A stretch of 64,000 nt of DNA from CBDFGN01 sp965247065 (GTDB lineage Bacteria; Bacteroidota; Bacteroidia; Cytophagales; Cyclobacteriaceae). The translations under genes and the position numbers were made by a program. Below the pieces are notes generated by a model. It worked only from the letters and a program-made list of their open reading frames with translations, made no database searches and had not been told where the DNA came from. The first letter of the stretch is position 1; every line of letters begins with the position of its first letter. The stretch lies in the NCBI GenBank assembly GCA_965247065.1, contig CBDFGN010000006.1:558001-622000 (forward strand), given 5' to 3'. Positions 26,419 to 36,042 of the stretch are shown one piece after another.

Positions 26419-28314
26419 TCATGGCTTGGGCTCAGGTTTCACCCAAGATGCCCCGATTTCTTCCAGGTTTCTGTCCTTGGTCTCCGGCATCATAAACATT
26501 CCGAACACCAACGATAGTAAGGATACCAGTGTAAATAACCAGAATGCCCAGCCCAGCGAACCAACTTGCAGAGTAACCTCTGCACCAGCTCTTTGTTCAA
26601 TAATTGAATCGCCGCTCTTCAGTAATATTTGTTCATCTGTAACTTCGGCGAGTGTAACGGTTTTATCATTGAGTCCATTAGTGGAACCTTTAATGGTAAT
26701 CCGCTGAGGGGTTTTGAATCCTGATTGGCTCAGACCTTTTTGCGAATCCATAATCAGGTCAAGATTGCTGTCCGCGAAGCCGATGGTTTTAGATCGAAGT
26801 AACTCACCATTTTCGGAGACCAGACTTACCCAGGCTCCCGCACCTTCATTAGCCAGGGTCTTACCGGAAACCACCAGACTTGGGGGAAAGACGGCGTAGA
26901 CGGTGAAGGTCCCGCTGTTGGCAACTTTACTTGAACCCGATACGGTTATCTTTTGTCCTGGTCTAAAATCCGAGGTACGAAACTCATTGGCAGAGCTGGT
27001 TATTACATCCAGATTGCTGTCGACGAACGACACAGAGGTCGATGTTAGCGAAAGCTTAGCTGCGGACAGAAATGCTCGCTCCGATAGATTTGTGATCACG
27101 GGAAACAATTGGGCTCCGCTATAAATAGTCAGCCAAAGAAAAGTGGTAGTCACGGCGACGGCCTTTGCCCGAATTCGGGTCGGATAAATCTCCGAAATCA
27201 TCAGCCAGGGAATCCCTCCCAAGGCGATGCCGTGAGGAACGGTAGTTAGCATGATGATGACCAGCACCCAAATACCAGTTATCTCATAGTGAAAAATTGC
27301 TCCTGCTATAGCCGTTATGACTGCCATCATCACTGAAGCAACTAGCCACAGAGGCCTGCGACCTACCCGGTCCATAAGCAATAGGGAGACCAGCGTCATC
27401 AGGCCCATAAAGAAGTATGTAGTGGCAAATTGCAGAATTGCCAAAGCCCGGTCTTCCACTCCGGACATCTCAAAAAGGAGAGGAATGTACCCGGCGATCA
27501 CACTCCAGCCAGTCCAGTTGTTGAAAAATGCCAGTAACAGTCCAATGAGCAGAGCATATCTTAACCCCGGCTTGAGGAAGTCACCTAAGCTTCCGGTTTC
27601 CTGGCCAAGTGACTGCTTGATCACTGCGATTTCAACCTTCGCATTTTGCGGCCCATCCATATCGGAGAGCACCGCCTGGGCTTCCTCATAGCGGCCTTTT
27701 TGGGCTAGCCACCTGGGACTGTACGGGAGGAACAGTACAAATGTCACGAAGACAAGAACAAAAATCATTTCCGAAGCAAACATCCAACGCCAGGTCAACG
27801 TCGGGTCAGGTTCCAGTTGCACTATGAAATAGGCCACAAAGGGTGCGATGATATGTCCGACAACAATTGCCAGTTGATACATCAACCCGAGGCTCCCCCG
27901 TTTGTGGGGCGGAGAAACTTCGGCGATAAACATAGGAGAGGCTATCGAGCATAATCCCACTCCCAAACCTCCGATGGCCCTGAAGAAATTGAATACAACA
28001 ATATCCTCCGGAATAGCTGTCAACAAGGCACTAAGGGCCAACAACAAGGAAGCCACTATCATGGTTCTTTTGCGACCAATGGTGTCGCATAGCCAGCCTC
28101 CTAGAAATGGCCCGAGCAAACAGCCTAGCACCGCACTTCCTGTGGCGAACCCCAAGGTTACACCGGACAGCCCGAACTGATCCTTTAGATAAGGAATCGC
28201 CGCCCCAATAACTCCCAGGTCATATCCGAACAAAAAACCTCCAATCGCCGCAACGAAAGCGACTCTTCTGACATAAAAACTACCTCTTCCGAGGTTTTGT
28301 GCCTGACTATTCAA
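26419..28314 (-). CDS. Sugar-porter MFS transporter with inserted periplasmic repeat domain
   Basis: 631 residues against about 460 for ordinary sugar porters. Family motifs: GGFLFGYDLGVIG (helix 1), GGWLCDTIGRKRT, FIAEVSPPHKRGSL, DRVGRRPLWL, PWLMISEIYPTRIRAKA and PETKDRNLEEI at the end. The extra length is a block at about residues 427-586, between helices 11 and 12, in a loop that is periplasmic in this family. The block holds two tandem copies of a beta-rich unit sharing FxDSNLDxI, F-x-x-x-Q-x-I-T-[VI]-x-GS and AGAxVxL. Outside the insert the protein looks complete and functional. It is downstream of the SDR gene at 28336-29151 on the same strand (21-base gap). Confidence 0.88.
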   Translation of the reverse strand: MNSQAQNLGRGSFYVRRVAFVAAIGGFLFGYDLGVIGAAIPYLKDQFGLSGVTLGFATGSAVLGCLLGPFLGGWLCDTIGRKRTMIVASLLLALSALLTAIPEDIVVFNFFRAIGGLGVGLCSIASPMFIAEVSPPHKRGSLGLMYQLAIVVGHIIAPFVAYFIVQLEPDPTLTWRWMFASEMIFVLVFVTFVLFLPYSPRWLAQKGRYEEAQAVLSDMDGPQNAKVEIAVIKQSLGQETGSLGDFLKPGLRYALLIGLLLAFFNNWTGWSVIAGYIPLLFEMSGVEDRALAILQFATTYFFMGLMTLVSLLLMDRVGRRPLWLVASVMMAVITAIAGAIFHYEITGIWVLVIIMLTTVPHGIALGGIPWLMISEIYPTRIRAKAVAVTTTFLWLTIYSGAQLFPVITNLSERAFLSAAKLSLTSTSVSFVDSNLDVITSSANEFRTSDFRPGQKITVSGSSKVANSGTFTVYAVFPPSLVVSGKTLANEGAGAWVSLVSENGELLRSKTIGFADSNLDLIMDSQKGLSQSGFKTPQRITIKGSTNGLNDKTVTLAEVTDEQILLKSGDSIIEQRAGAEVTLQVGSLGWAFWLFTLVSLLSLVFGMFMMPETKDRNLEEIGASWVKPEPKP

Positions 28315-28335
28315 ATCCGGTTTTTGGGAGTCGAA

Positions 28336-29151
28336 TTATAAGTAATTAGTGCCAAAACGAGCAGAGGATTCAGCCCGGAATTCAGGAAATAAGGACATGA
28401 GGGCCGTGGTCCCCCCATCGGCAACAATCGTTTGGCCCACGATAAATCCAGCTGCCTCGGAGCATAAAAAGACAGCTAGTTTAGCGATCTCTGAAGTGGA
28501 GCCACTTCTCCCGATCGGGATCATATCCTTCACGGAGTTTTCAAAATCATCCTGGTCGTAATCAGGAATACCCGTGGAATAGTTATCAACCGGAATACAG
28601 CCGGGTGCGATTGCGTTGACCCGGATCCCTTTGTGAGCCAGCTCAATTGCCAGAGAGCGGGTGTAGGCAATAATGGCTCCCTTGGTTGCGGCGTACACGG
28701 CGTGCTCGGGAGCGCCCTGCAAACCATGGATGGAGGTAAGGTTGCAAATGGCTCCTCCACCACTTTCCAACATGGGCTTCACCAGCTGCTGGGTAAGAAA
28801 AAACTGAGAACGAATATTGATATCAAACAGCGTATTAAACTCTTCAATACCAACTTTAAGAAATGGCTTATTAAAGGATATCCCGGCATTATTGATCAAA
28901 ATGTCAATTCCACCAAGAAAGGTTTCCACTTCCTTAGCCAGTTGATCCACTTCTTCTGGATTCTGAAAATTCGCCTGGAATCCCTGAGCATTGACCCCGC
29001 TTTGTTTTGCCTCATCCACTCCGGACAACGCCCCGGCGCCGCTTTGACTATAATGGAAAGCCACATCCGCGCCTTCGCGTGCAAATTCCAGGGCGATCGC
29101 CCGGCCTATTCCAGTCCCTGATCCGGTAACTAAAACTCTTTTGCCATGCAT
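28336..29151 (-). CDS. SDR-family oxidoreductase (complete active site)
   Basis: About 271 residues. Classical SDR features: cofactor motif GSGTGIGRA (with NAD(P) binding), NNAG, and the catalytic Ser in TSIHG followed by YAATK. The C-terminal GQTIVADGGT is typical. It probably reduces or oxidises a sugar, a sugar acid or a keto acid. It heads a two-gene minus-strand unit with the sugar porter and is divergent from the second E1 set, with 114 bases between. A role in the same catabolic route is inferred from that arrangement only. Confidence 0.87.
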   Translation of the reverse strand: MHGKRVLVTGSGTGIGRAIALEFAREGADVAFHYSQSGAGALSGVDEAKQSGVNAQGFQANFQNPEEVDQLAKEVETFLGGIDILINNAGISFNKPFLKVGIEEFNTLFDINIRSQFFLTQQLVKPMLESGGGAICNLTSIHGLQGAPEHAVYAATKGAIIAYTRSLAIELAHKGIRVNAIAPGCIPVDNYSTGIPDYDQDDFENSVKDMIPIGRSGSTSEIAKLAVFLCSEAAGFIVGQTIVADGGTTALMSLFPEFRAESSARFGTNYL

Positions 29152-29265
29152 GATTTATTTGTGTTGATTGTCAGCGGCAAATTATGCATTTTAGAGACTT
29201 TTTCTTCATTTTGTAGTACTCCTTTAGATTTTGGTAATGGGTACAATCATAGAAAAAGTCCATAA

Positions 29266-30297
29266 TTGAGTAATGCAGTAACCAAAGAAACGGTGGCACA
29301 AGCAAGAACGAAGGCAAAAGAATCTTCAGCACTGAATCAAAAACAGATGCTTCGAGCCATGCTCTTGATCCGCAAGTTTGAGCAAAAGGTCCTGGATCTT
29401 CGTTCCAAGGAGGAGATCGTAGGAAGTATTCATGCCTATATAGGTGAAGAGGCCACAGCGGTTGGTGTTAGCCAAAATTTAAATAAAGACGATTACATAT
29501 TCAGCTCACACCGGGGTCATGGACATTGTTTGGCCAAAGGTGCAGACCCTAAACTGCTGATGGCTGAATTGTATGGTAAGGAAGATGGATACTGCAGAGG
29601 TCGTGGCGGCAGTATGCACATTTTCAGTAAAGAGTTGGGCCTTATGGGAACCAATGGAATAGTGGGCGGGGGCATTGCTTTTGCAGCTGGAGCGGGGATG
29701 CATATTAAGTTACGCCAAACTGCACAGGTCAGTGTTTGTTATTTCGGTGATGGAGCGATGAACGAGGGGGTGTTCTTTGAATCGCTTAATCTGGCTGCAA
29801 GGCATAAACTCCCCGTAATCTTCATTGGAGAAAATAATCTATATGCTACCGCAACCCGGGTAGACGAGGTTACCGTGACCAAGGAATTCTCTCCAAGAGG
29901 TCAGGCGCTTGGTGTACCGTCCATGACAATTGACGGAAACGATATCACGGAGGTGTATTCTAATGCGGCCAAAGCAGTTCAGCTAGCTCGAGACGGTGAA
30001 GGCCCCACATTCTTAGAATGTGTAACCTATCGCCAGTGTGGGCATTATGCAGGTGAGAACACTTTTTACCGCCCAGATGGTGAGTTGGAGCAGTGGTTAA
30101 AAAAGGATCCTATTGAGCGGTTTTCCAAAAAGCTTTACACTGACGGGGTGCTAACCCAGCCTGAGTTTGAAACCATGGAGCAAGAAATTGACCTGGAGAT
30201 CGCAGAAGCAGTGAAGTTTTCAGAAAACGCCCGCCGCCCAGATCCCGGGGAAGCTCTGAATCCTGCCGCGGTTTACACCAACGCTAAAAGCTCCTGA
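29266..30297 (+). CDS. 2-oxoacid dehydrogenase E1 alpha (set 2)
   Basis: About 343 residues. The TTG at 29266 gives MSNAVTKETVAQ and is the only start giving the full family N-terminus; the first in-frame ATG is 27 codons later. SSHRGHGHCLAKGAD, RGGSMHIFS and TPP motif GDGAMNEGVFFESLNLAA ending at IGENNLYA are typical of E1 alpha of acetoin or pyruvate dehydrogenase type. Its last base is the first base of the beta subunit start (ATGA overlap), so the two are translationally coupled. No E2 or E3 gene follows. Confidence 0.9.
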   Translation: MSNAVTKETVAQARTKAKESSALNQKQMLRAMLLIRKFEQKVLDLRSKEEIVGSIHAYIGEEATAVGVSQNLNKDDYIFSSHRGHGHCLAKGADPKLLMAELYGKEDGYCRGRGGSMHIFSKELGLMGTNGIVGGGIAFAAGAGMHIKLRQTAQVSVCYFGDGAMNEGVFFESLNLAARHKLPVIFIGENNLYATATRVDEVTVTKEFSPRGQALGVPSMTIDGNDITEVYSNAAKAVQLARDGEGPTFLECVTYRQCGHYAGENTFYRPDGELEQWLKKDPIERFSKKLYTDGVLTQPEFETMEQEIDLEIAEAVKFSENARRPDPGEALNPAAVYTNAKSS

Positions 30298-31280
30298 TGA
30301 GGAATTCCAAGATTCTAATTGCTATGCGGGAAGGGGTGGCCACGGCGATGGCAGCCGATGAAACTACGTTTATTGTCGGGGAAGGAATCGCTAATCGAGG
30401 AGGTGTCTTCACTGAATCGACGGGATTGCTTGAAAAATTTGGCCCGGAGCGGATCATGGATATGCCCCTTTCTGAAAATGCCTTTTTGGGAATGTGTGCC
30501 GGAGCAGCTATGTGCGGCAGTCGGGCCATTTGCGATATCATGTTTTCGGATTTCCTGACCTTGAGCATGAGCCCCCTGGTTGATCAAGCCATCAAAATTC
30601 CCTATATGTCTGGCGGGCAATTCAAAATGCCCTTAACCATACTTGCTTTTTATGGAGTCTCAGGATCAAACGGGGCTCAGCACTCACAATCCCTCCACCC
30701 ATGGTTTATGCATATACCTGGAATAAAGGTGGTAGTGCCGTCAACCCCTTACGATATGAAAGGGCTTCTGGCTAGCGCTATCCTGGATGACAATGTGGCT
30801 TTGGTCTTAAGACATCGCGCCCTGATTCACCAACAGGGTGAACTTCCAGAAGAAGATTATTTCCTGCCTCTTGGTAAGGCCGAGGTGGTTCGGCAAGGAG
30901 CAGACGTTACTGTTGTTGCCCCGGGAATCATGAGGCATCGTTTGTTCAATATAGCCGAAAACTTGTCTGGACTGGGGATAGAGATTGAATTGATTGATCC
31001 GCGAACTCTAACGCCCTTGGATACGGACACAATTTGCGAGTCGGTCAAGAAAACTAATCACCTGGTGGTTGTGGATGAGGCCTACAGCCCCTGCGGTTTT
31101 GGAGCGGAAGTTATTGCTACCGTTCAGGACCAGGTCTTCGATTATCTCGATGCACCCCTCAAACGGATTCATCCACCCAGTGTGCCAGTTCCCTTCAGCA
31201 CCAATTTGGAACAGGCTTATTTGCCCAATGACGAAATGATCATAAGAGAAATCAAAAAAGTATTGAGCATTAAAGTCTAG
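30297..31280 (+). CDS. 2-oxoacid dehydrogenase E1 beta (set 2)
   Basis: About 327 residues. It has the E1 beta elements TTFIVGEGIANRGG (with Gly-Glu-Gly instead of Gly-Glu-Asp at the TPP-activating site), DMPLSENAFLG, HSQSLHPWFMHIPG and the C-terminal IDPRTLTPLDTDTI domain. It pairs with the upstream alpha subunit through the ATGA overlap. An SDR gene begins 5 bases after its stop. Like set 1 the substrate is unknown. Lipoyl transfer could be by the protein at 18985, which is inference. Confidence 0.9.
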   Translation: MRNSKILIAMREGVATAMAADETTFIVGEGIANRGGVFTESTGLLEKFGPERIMDMPLSENAFLGMCAGAAMCGSRAICDIMFSDFLTLSMSPLVDQAIKIPYMSGGQFKMPLTILAFYGVSGSNGAQHSQSLHPWFMHIPGIKVVVPSTPYDMKGLLASAILDDNVALVLRHRALIHQQGELPEEDYFLPLGKAEVVRQGADVTVVAPGIMRHRLFNIAENLSGLGIEIELIDPRTLTPLDTDTICESVKKTNHLVVVDEAYSPCGFGAEVIATVQDQVFDYLDAPLKRIHPPSVPVPFSTNLEQAYLPNDEMIIREIKKVLSIKV

Positions 31281-31284
31281 AAAG

Positions 31285-32076
31285 GTGAAGATTGATTTGA
31301 ACAACAAAGTAGCCATTGTTACGGGCGGAGCAAATGGAATCGGCAAGGCCATCGTCAAGATTTTTCTGGACAACGGCGCACGAGTGGTGATTGCCGATGT
31401 CTCGGACAACGATGGTAAAAAGACCCGGGATGAAATGTCAAAGTCAGGAACATGCCTCTACCTTCACGCGGATGTAGCCATTCCGGAGCAGGTGAATTCT
31501 ATGGTCGACCGGGTCATGCAGGAATTTCAGGCGATCGATATTTTGGTGAACAACGCAGGAATCAACATTGGCGGAGATCGGGTGGATATGCATGAATTTA
31601 CTGAGGAAAACTGGGATAGGATATTGGCGGTGGATCTGAACAGCTTATTTTATTGTTCCCAAGCGGTCTCAAAAGTAATGATCCGACAGGAATCGGGACG
31701 GATAATTAATATTGGTTCTGTGTTAGGGAGTATTCCTGCTCGACAGCAGATCGCCTTTGTCGCCGCTAAGGCGGGCAATCACAATATGACCAAGGCAATG
31801 GCCTTGGAGCTTGCACCCCATGGTATTCTGGTCAACTGCGTTGCTCCGGGTTCAACTTTGACCATACAAACTCAAAAGTTATTTTACGACAAGGATGCAG
31901 ATAAGGCCGCTATGGCCCAACGCCTACTTTCGCATATCCCTTTGGGTCGTCCCGGCAAAGTGGAGGATATTGCCAATGCCGTCCTTTTCCTTTCCGGAGA
32001 GGAAAGCAGTTATATTACCGGCCATATTTTGACCGTGGACGGGGGCTGGACCTGCGGTTGTTTCAGGGATTTCTAG
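31285..32076 (+). CDS. SDR-family protein lacking the catalytic tyrosine
   Basis: About 263 residues; GTG start at 31285, 5 bases after the E1 beta stop. It has GGANGIGKA, DILVNNAGI and the catalytic Ser145 in INIGSVLGS. The YxxxK motif reads FVAAK, so Phe158 replaces the tyrosine that acts as general acid/base, while Lys162 is kept. TVDGGWTCG closes the fold. Relatives are sugar or acyl reductases. The substitution could mean a different chemistry, a non-catalytic role, or a base error; codon is TTT. Its place inside the E1 set 2 unit suggests a shared pathway. Confidence 0.83.
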   Translation: MKIDLNNKVAIVTGGANGIGKAIVKIFLDNGARVVIADVSDNDGKKTRDEMSKSGTCLYLHADVAIPEQVNSMVDRVMQEFQAIDILVNNAGINIGGDRVDMHEFTEENWDRILAVDLNSLFYCSQAVSKVMIRQESGRIINIGSVLGSIPARQQIAFVAAKAGNHNMTKAMALELAPHGILVNCVAPGSTLTIQTQKLFYDKDADKAAMAQRLLSHIPLGRPGKVEDIANAVLFLSGEESSYITGHILTVDGGWTCGCFRDF

Positions 32077-32173
32077 TCGTTGAGTAGATTGTTCAAACTC
32101 GAAATCCTGTTTAAGTAAAACGGAATCAGCGGAGGCTGAGGGGAATTGAATTCTCCTATCAACCGGTTGTAAA

Positions 32174-33136
32174 ATGAGGAAAGTCGCATTTACCGATTAT
32201 ACCTTTTCCAATCTGGATATCGAAAGGGGCATCCTGGAACCGCTGGGATGTCAGGTCGTAAGTCAGCAAAAATATACCGACCAGGAGAGTTTGATCCACC
32301 TTACGGAGGATGCGGATTATGTAGTAACTCAGTTTGCTCCGTTAAGTGCAGCCGTCATCGCCGCGATGACAAAATGCCAAATCATCGTGCGATATGGTAT
32401 TGGAGTGGATAATGTAGATTTGGGGGCTGCCCAACTAAAAAATATCCCTGTTTGCAACATACCGGATTACTGTGTGGATGAAGTGGCCGATCATACGCTT
32501 GCCCTTATCCTGGCTTTGACCAGAAGGGTCGTCAATAACTGGGACATAGTTAAAACTGGTCAGTGGAAACTGGCCGTTCCTGTTGAAAATATGCGGACTC
32601 TGAGTGATATGACAGTTGGACTTGTTGCGTTTGGAAAAATCGCCCAACAGGTTGCCGCCCGGTTGAAGGAATTTAAGTGCAAGATCCTGATTTCCGATCC
32701 CTACGTCAAGAGGTCTTTAATTGAGCGGACAGGATTAACCAACGTTCCACTTGATGAGCTATATGCTCAATGTGATCTGATCGCGCTTCATTGCCCCAGT
32801 AATGCTGAAACAAAACATATGATACAGAAGCACTCAATCGGTAAAATGAAGCCAGGTGTCATGCTGGTTAATACCGCCCGCGGATCGCTGGTGAAGGTCG
32901 ACGATTTGATTGAAGCTCTGGAAAGTCGGCACATAAGCGCCGTAGCATTAGATGTCATAGACCCGGAACCTATCAAAGCAGATAGCCCCTTGCTGAAAAT
33001 GGACAACGTAATTATTACAAGTCACATCGCATCGGTTAGCCCGGAATCGATTAGGACCCTTCGGACCTCCGCCGCAGGTTTGATTACCAAAAGAATTCAT
33101 GGTGAAAAATTGCCTAACGTTGTGAACGGCCTTTGA
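32174..33136 (+). CDS. D-isomer 2-hydroxyacid dehydrogenase family
   Basis: About 320 residues, the usual length of the family. The NAD-binding domain has GLVAFGKIAQQVAARL (a changed GxGxxG, with Ala where Gly is common) and an acidic residue after the second strand (ISDPY). The catalytic set is present: Arg in NTARGSL, Glu in DPEPIK, and His in ITSHIAS. It resembles phosphoglycerate-dehydrogenase/CtBP-like members and would interconvert a 2-hydroxyacid and a 2-oxoacid, possibly feeding the E1 enzymes upstream. It starts about 97 bases after the SDR. Confidence 0.88.
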   Translation: MRKVAFTDYTFSNLDIERGILEPLGCQVVSQQKYTDQESLIHLTEDADYVVTQFAPLSAAVIAAMTKCQIIVRYGIGVDNVDLGAAQLKNIPVCNIPDYCVDEVADHTLALILALTRRVVNNWDIVKTGQWKLAVPVENMRTLSDMTVGLVAFGKIAQQVAARLKEFKCKILISDPYVKRSLIERTGLTNVPLDELYAQCDLIALHCPSNAETKHMIQKHSIGKMKPGVMLVNTARGSLVKVDDLIEALESRHISAVALDVIDPEPIKADSPLLKMDNVIITSHIASVSPESIRTLRTSAAGLITKRIHGEKLPNVVNGL

Positions 33137-33671
33137 GAGCATTCTGATCAGCCACTGAATTGTTGCAATGCATACTCGTATGAATTAAGAAGAATAATTG
33201 GATCGGTTTCCACTCATTCGACTTGAACCAGTAGTTTGTGGTTCTTTTGAGCTAACGTCCTGGCTCTTGACAAGCACTGAACTCCAATTACATCGAATCC
33301 AGATTTTAATAGGCCACCTAAAACATTAATCCTTCAGGGTATTTATTGCTCATTTGGGAATTGAAAAGGCTCGTGGCTCCGGAAGAAAGCACTGGTTTGC
33401 TCAGCAATTATATCCATATCGGGTGAGGTGGAAAAGGCGGTTTACTGTCTCAAAAAAGCACTCTTAATCTCAAAGATGTCTCCTGATGAATCTTTTCCGA
33501 TAAAATAGAATGGTCACTAGATGGATTCCTATTGTTTTTTTTTAGAAATTGCCAGGCTATGCACTTTTGTGGATCAAATTTATCTGACCTAAACATGCAA
33601 TGGGCAGGTGAGAGCGCACAATATAAAAATTAAGACTTCATATCATTCCTAATCATCTTAAAACCTAAATT
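33137..33671. other. Intergenic region without visible gene
   Basis: This 535-base stretch separates the hydroxyacid dehydrogenase from the zinc dehydrogenase. Frames carry frequent stops and no family-like translation was seen. It presumably holds the promoter of the 33672 gene, but no confident -33/-7 Bacteroidota promoter could be picked out. Confidence 0.5.
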
Positions 33672-34862
33672 ATGGCTTCAAACAGAGGACTTGCTTACAT
33701 TAGACCCGGCGTCGTAGAAATTCAGGATATTGACTTCCCCGAACTGGCCCTTGGGGACAGAAAATGCGACCACGGCGTAATCCTGAAAATTGTTTCAACA
33801 AATATTTGCGGAAGCGATCAACACATGGTCCGCGGCCGAACGACAGCTCCAGAAGGCTTGATATTGGGGCACGAGATCACCGGCGAAATACTTGAAAAAG
33901 GAAGGGATGTTGAGTTTCTGGAAGTGGGTGACCTGGTCTCGGTACCTTTCAACATTGCATGCGGCCGTTGCCCTAACTGCAAAGAACAAAAAACGGGCAT
34001 TTGCGAGAACGTGAATGAAGGTCGGGCCGGTGCTGCTTATGGTTACGTGGACATGGGTGGTTGGATCGGGGGACAGGCGGAATACGTGCTGGTGCCCTAT
34101 GCGGATTTCAACCTGCTGAAATTTCCGGACAAAGCCCAGGCAATGGAAAAGATCCGGGATCTGACCCTCTTGTCAGACATTTTTCCAACAGGCTATCATG
34201 GCGCGGTATCGGCAGGTGTAAAACCGGGTTCAATTGTGTATGTGGCAGGAGGGGGTCCAGTGGGCCTGGCTTGCGCAGCTTCCTGTCATCTGCTGGGCGC
34301 AGCAGTAGTTATCGTGGGAGATTTGATCCCCGAAAGGCTGGCCCAGGCGGCAAGTTTTGGATGTGAGACGGTTGATCTCAGAAAAGATGCTACCCTGGCC
34401 GATCAGATTGCTGAAATTGTGGGTACCCCGGAAGTGGATTGCTCGGTGGATTGCGTGGGTTTTGAAGCCCGGGGTCATGGTCATGACCATAGCGTTGAGC
34501 AGCCTGCTACGGTATTAAATGCTACCATGGAAGTGACCCGTGCAGGCGGTGCCATTGGCATTCCGGGATTATATGTAACCGGCGATCCGGGCGGTGTTGA
34601 TGAAAATGCCAAGGTTGGCAACCTGAGTATTCGTATCGGATTGGGCTGGGCCAAATCCCACCATTTTACAACCGGACAGTGCCCGGTAATGAAGTACCAC
34701 CGTAACCTGATGCGGGCTATTCTTCATGACAAGATCAAGATAGCGGATGCCGTAAACGCACAGGTGATCAGCCTTGATGAGGGCCCGGAGGGTTATGTGG
34801 ATTTCGATAAGGGCGCAGCCAAGAAGTATGTCATCGATCCCCATGGGATGGTACCAGCATAA
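33672..34862 (+). CDS. fdhA: Zinc-dependent dehydrogenase, glutathione-independent formaldehyde dehydrogenase type
   Basis: About 396 residues, matching that subfamily. Catalytic zinc motif: STNICGSDQHMVRG, then GHEITGEI; structural zinc site CGRCPNCKEQKTGIC. The NAD domain has YVAGGGPVGLACAA. The SVDCVGFEARGHGHDH stretch is typical of glutathione-independent formaldehyde dehydrogenases. The family oxidises formaldehyde and other aldehydes, often by dismutation. In this context it may detoxify formaldehyde from methoxylated sugars or oxidise a sugar aldehyde. It is monocistronic-looking, with 535 bases upstream and 112 bases before the next gene. Confidence 0.85.
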   Translation: MASNRGLAYIRPGVVEIQDIDFPELALGDRKCDHGVILKIVSTNICGSDQHMVRGRTTAPEGLILGHEITGEILEKGRDVEFLEVGDLVSVPFNIACGRCPNCKEQKTGICENVNEGRAGAAYGYVDMGGWIGGQAEYVLVPYADFNLLKFPDKAQAMEKIRDLTLLSDIFPTGYHGAVSAGVKPGSIVYVAGGGPVGLACAASCHLLGAAVVIVGDLIPERLAQAASFGCETVDLRKDATLADQIAEIVGTPEVDCSVDCVGFEARGHGHDHSVEQPATVLNATMEVTRAGGAIGIPGLYVTGDPGGVDENAKVGNLSIRIGLGWAKSHHFTTGQCPVMKYHRNLMRAILHDKIKIADAVNAQVISLDEGPEGYVDFDKGAAKKYVIDPHGMVPA

Positions 34863-34974
34863 AATAGCTTATTTGAAATCATAAGAGTGTGGTTGGAAAA
34901 TTGTTTGAAAATGGTTGATAGCCAATGCTCTGCTATCAACCGCTTTCCAATCCTTCTAAAAAACTAGATTTGAC

Positions 34975-36042
34975 ATGGAAATAAAAAAAATCAAGCGTCG
35001 TGAATTTGTAAAGGCGTCAGTTGCGGTTACTACCGGGGCCATCATTATTCCGCCGTTTTACGTCGGAAAATCCAAGCCCAAACTCGGCAAGGAAACGGTT
35101 GGGCATGGTGATTTTAAATACCGGGTCCATAAAGAATGGGGTGATTTAGATCCGGCCAAAAAACCCGTGACTAACTGCCACGAAATGGTCCAGGATTCCA
35201 GGGGCCGCTTGATAATGGTTGGTGATCACACCAGTAACAATGTTCTGATCTACGACAAGTCGGGAAAACTCCTGGATTCGTGGGGAATAAGATATGAAGG
35301 AGGACATGGCTTGACCTTGTGGGACGCCGGAGGGGAAGAATTTTTGTTCATCTCTGATTTCATGAGCGGTGTGATCAAAACGACCTTGGATGGAAGGGAA
35401 CTGATGAGTATCGGACATCCGTCCGAATACGGAGTTTATGCAGAAGAGGACCCGTTTAAACCGACAGAAACTGCCATCGGCCCCAATGGCGATATTTATG
35501 TGGCCGATGGATATGGTTCTCAGTTTACTCTGCAGTTCACCAGTGAGGGAGAGTTCATCCGAAAAATCGGGAACGGAAGGGGCGATGATGATGATCAATT
35601 CCAAACGGCCCATGGCATTTGCATTGATGATCGTGATAAGAACAACCCAACGTTGCTGATTACCTCCAGATCCCATAACAGCTTTAAGCGATTTACATTG
35701 GATGGGAAATACCTTGAAACCATGTTTCTTCCGGGAGCTTTTGTCTGTAGACCGGTCATTGATGAAGAGAACTTATACGCCGGGGTATGTTGGTCCAGAT
35801 TGAAATATCTCAGTAGGACCCCGGATTCTGGGTTTGTTACCATCCTGGATAAGAATAATAAGGTAGTTTCTAATCCGGGAGGCACGGAGCCTAAGTATGC
35901 CGATGGGCAATTGCAATTGATGCTCCAGGATCAGCCTATTATCAAGCATGGCCATGACGTTTGCATTGATGACGACAAGAACGTATACATCTGCCAATGG
36001 AATGCCGATAATACCTATCCGGTCAAACTGGAACGAGTGTGA
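34975..36042 (+). CDS. NHL-type six-bladed propeller protein with Tat-like signal
   Basis: About 355 residues. The start has KRREFVKASVAVTTG, a twin-arginine-like leader. Repeats such as DIYVADGYGSQ, DSWGIRYEGGHGL and NVYICQWNAD fit an NHL/peptidylglycine-lyase-like propeller. The role is probably extracytoplasmic binding or lyase activity; substrate unknown. The stop codon is part of the start of a 7-base tandem repeat. The gene follows the dehydrogenase at 33672 and the two may form a unit. Confidence 0.75.
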   Translation: MEIKKIKRREFVKASVAVTTGAIIIPPFYVGKSKPKLGKETVGHGDFKYRVHKEWGDLDPAKKPVTNCHEMVQDSRGRLIMVGDHTSNNVLIYDKSGKLLDSWGIRYEGGHGLTLWDAGGEEFLFISDFMSGVIKTTLDGRELMSIGHPSEYGVYAEEDPFKPTETAIGPNGDIYVADGYGSQFTLQFTSEGEFIRKIGNGRGDDDDQFQTAHGICIDDRDKNNPTLLITSRSHNSFKRFTLDGKYLETMFLPGAFVCRPVIDEENLYAGVCWSRLKYLSRTPDSGFVTILDKNNKVVSNPGGTEPKYADGQLQLMLQDQPIIKHGHDVCIDDDKNVYICQWNADNTYPVKLERV

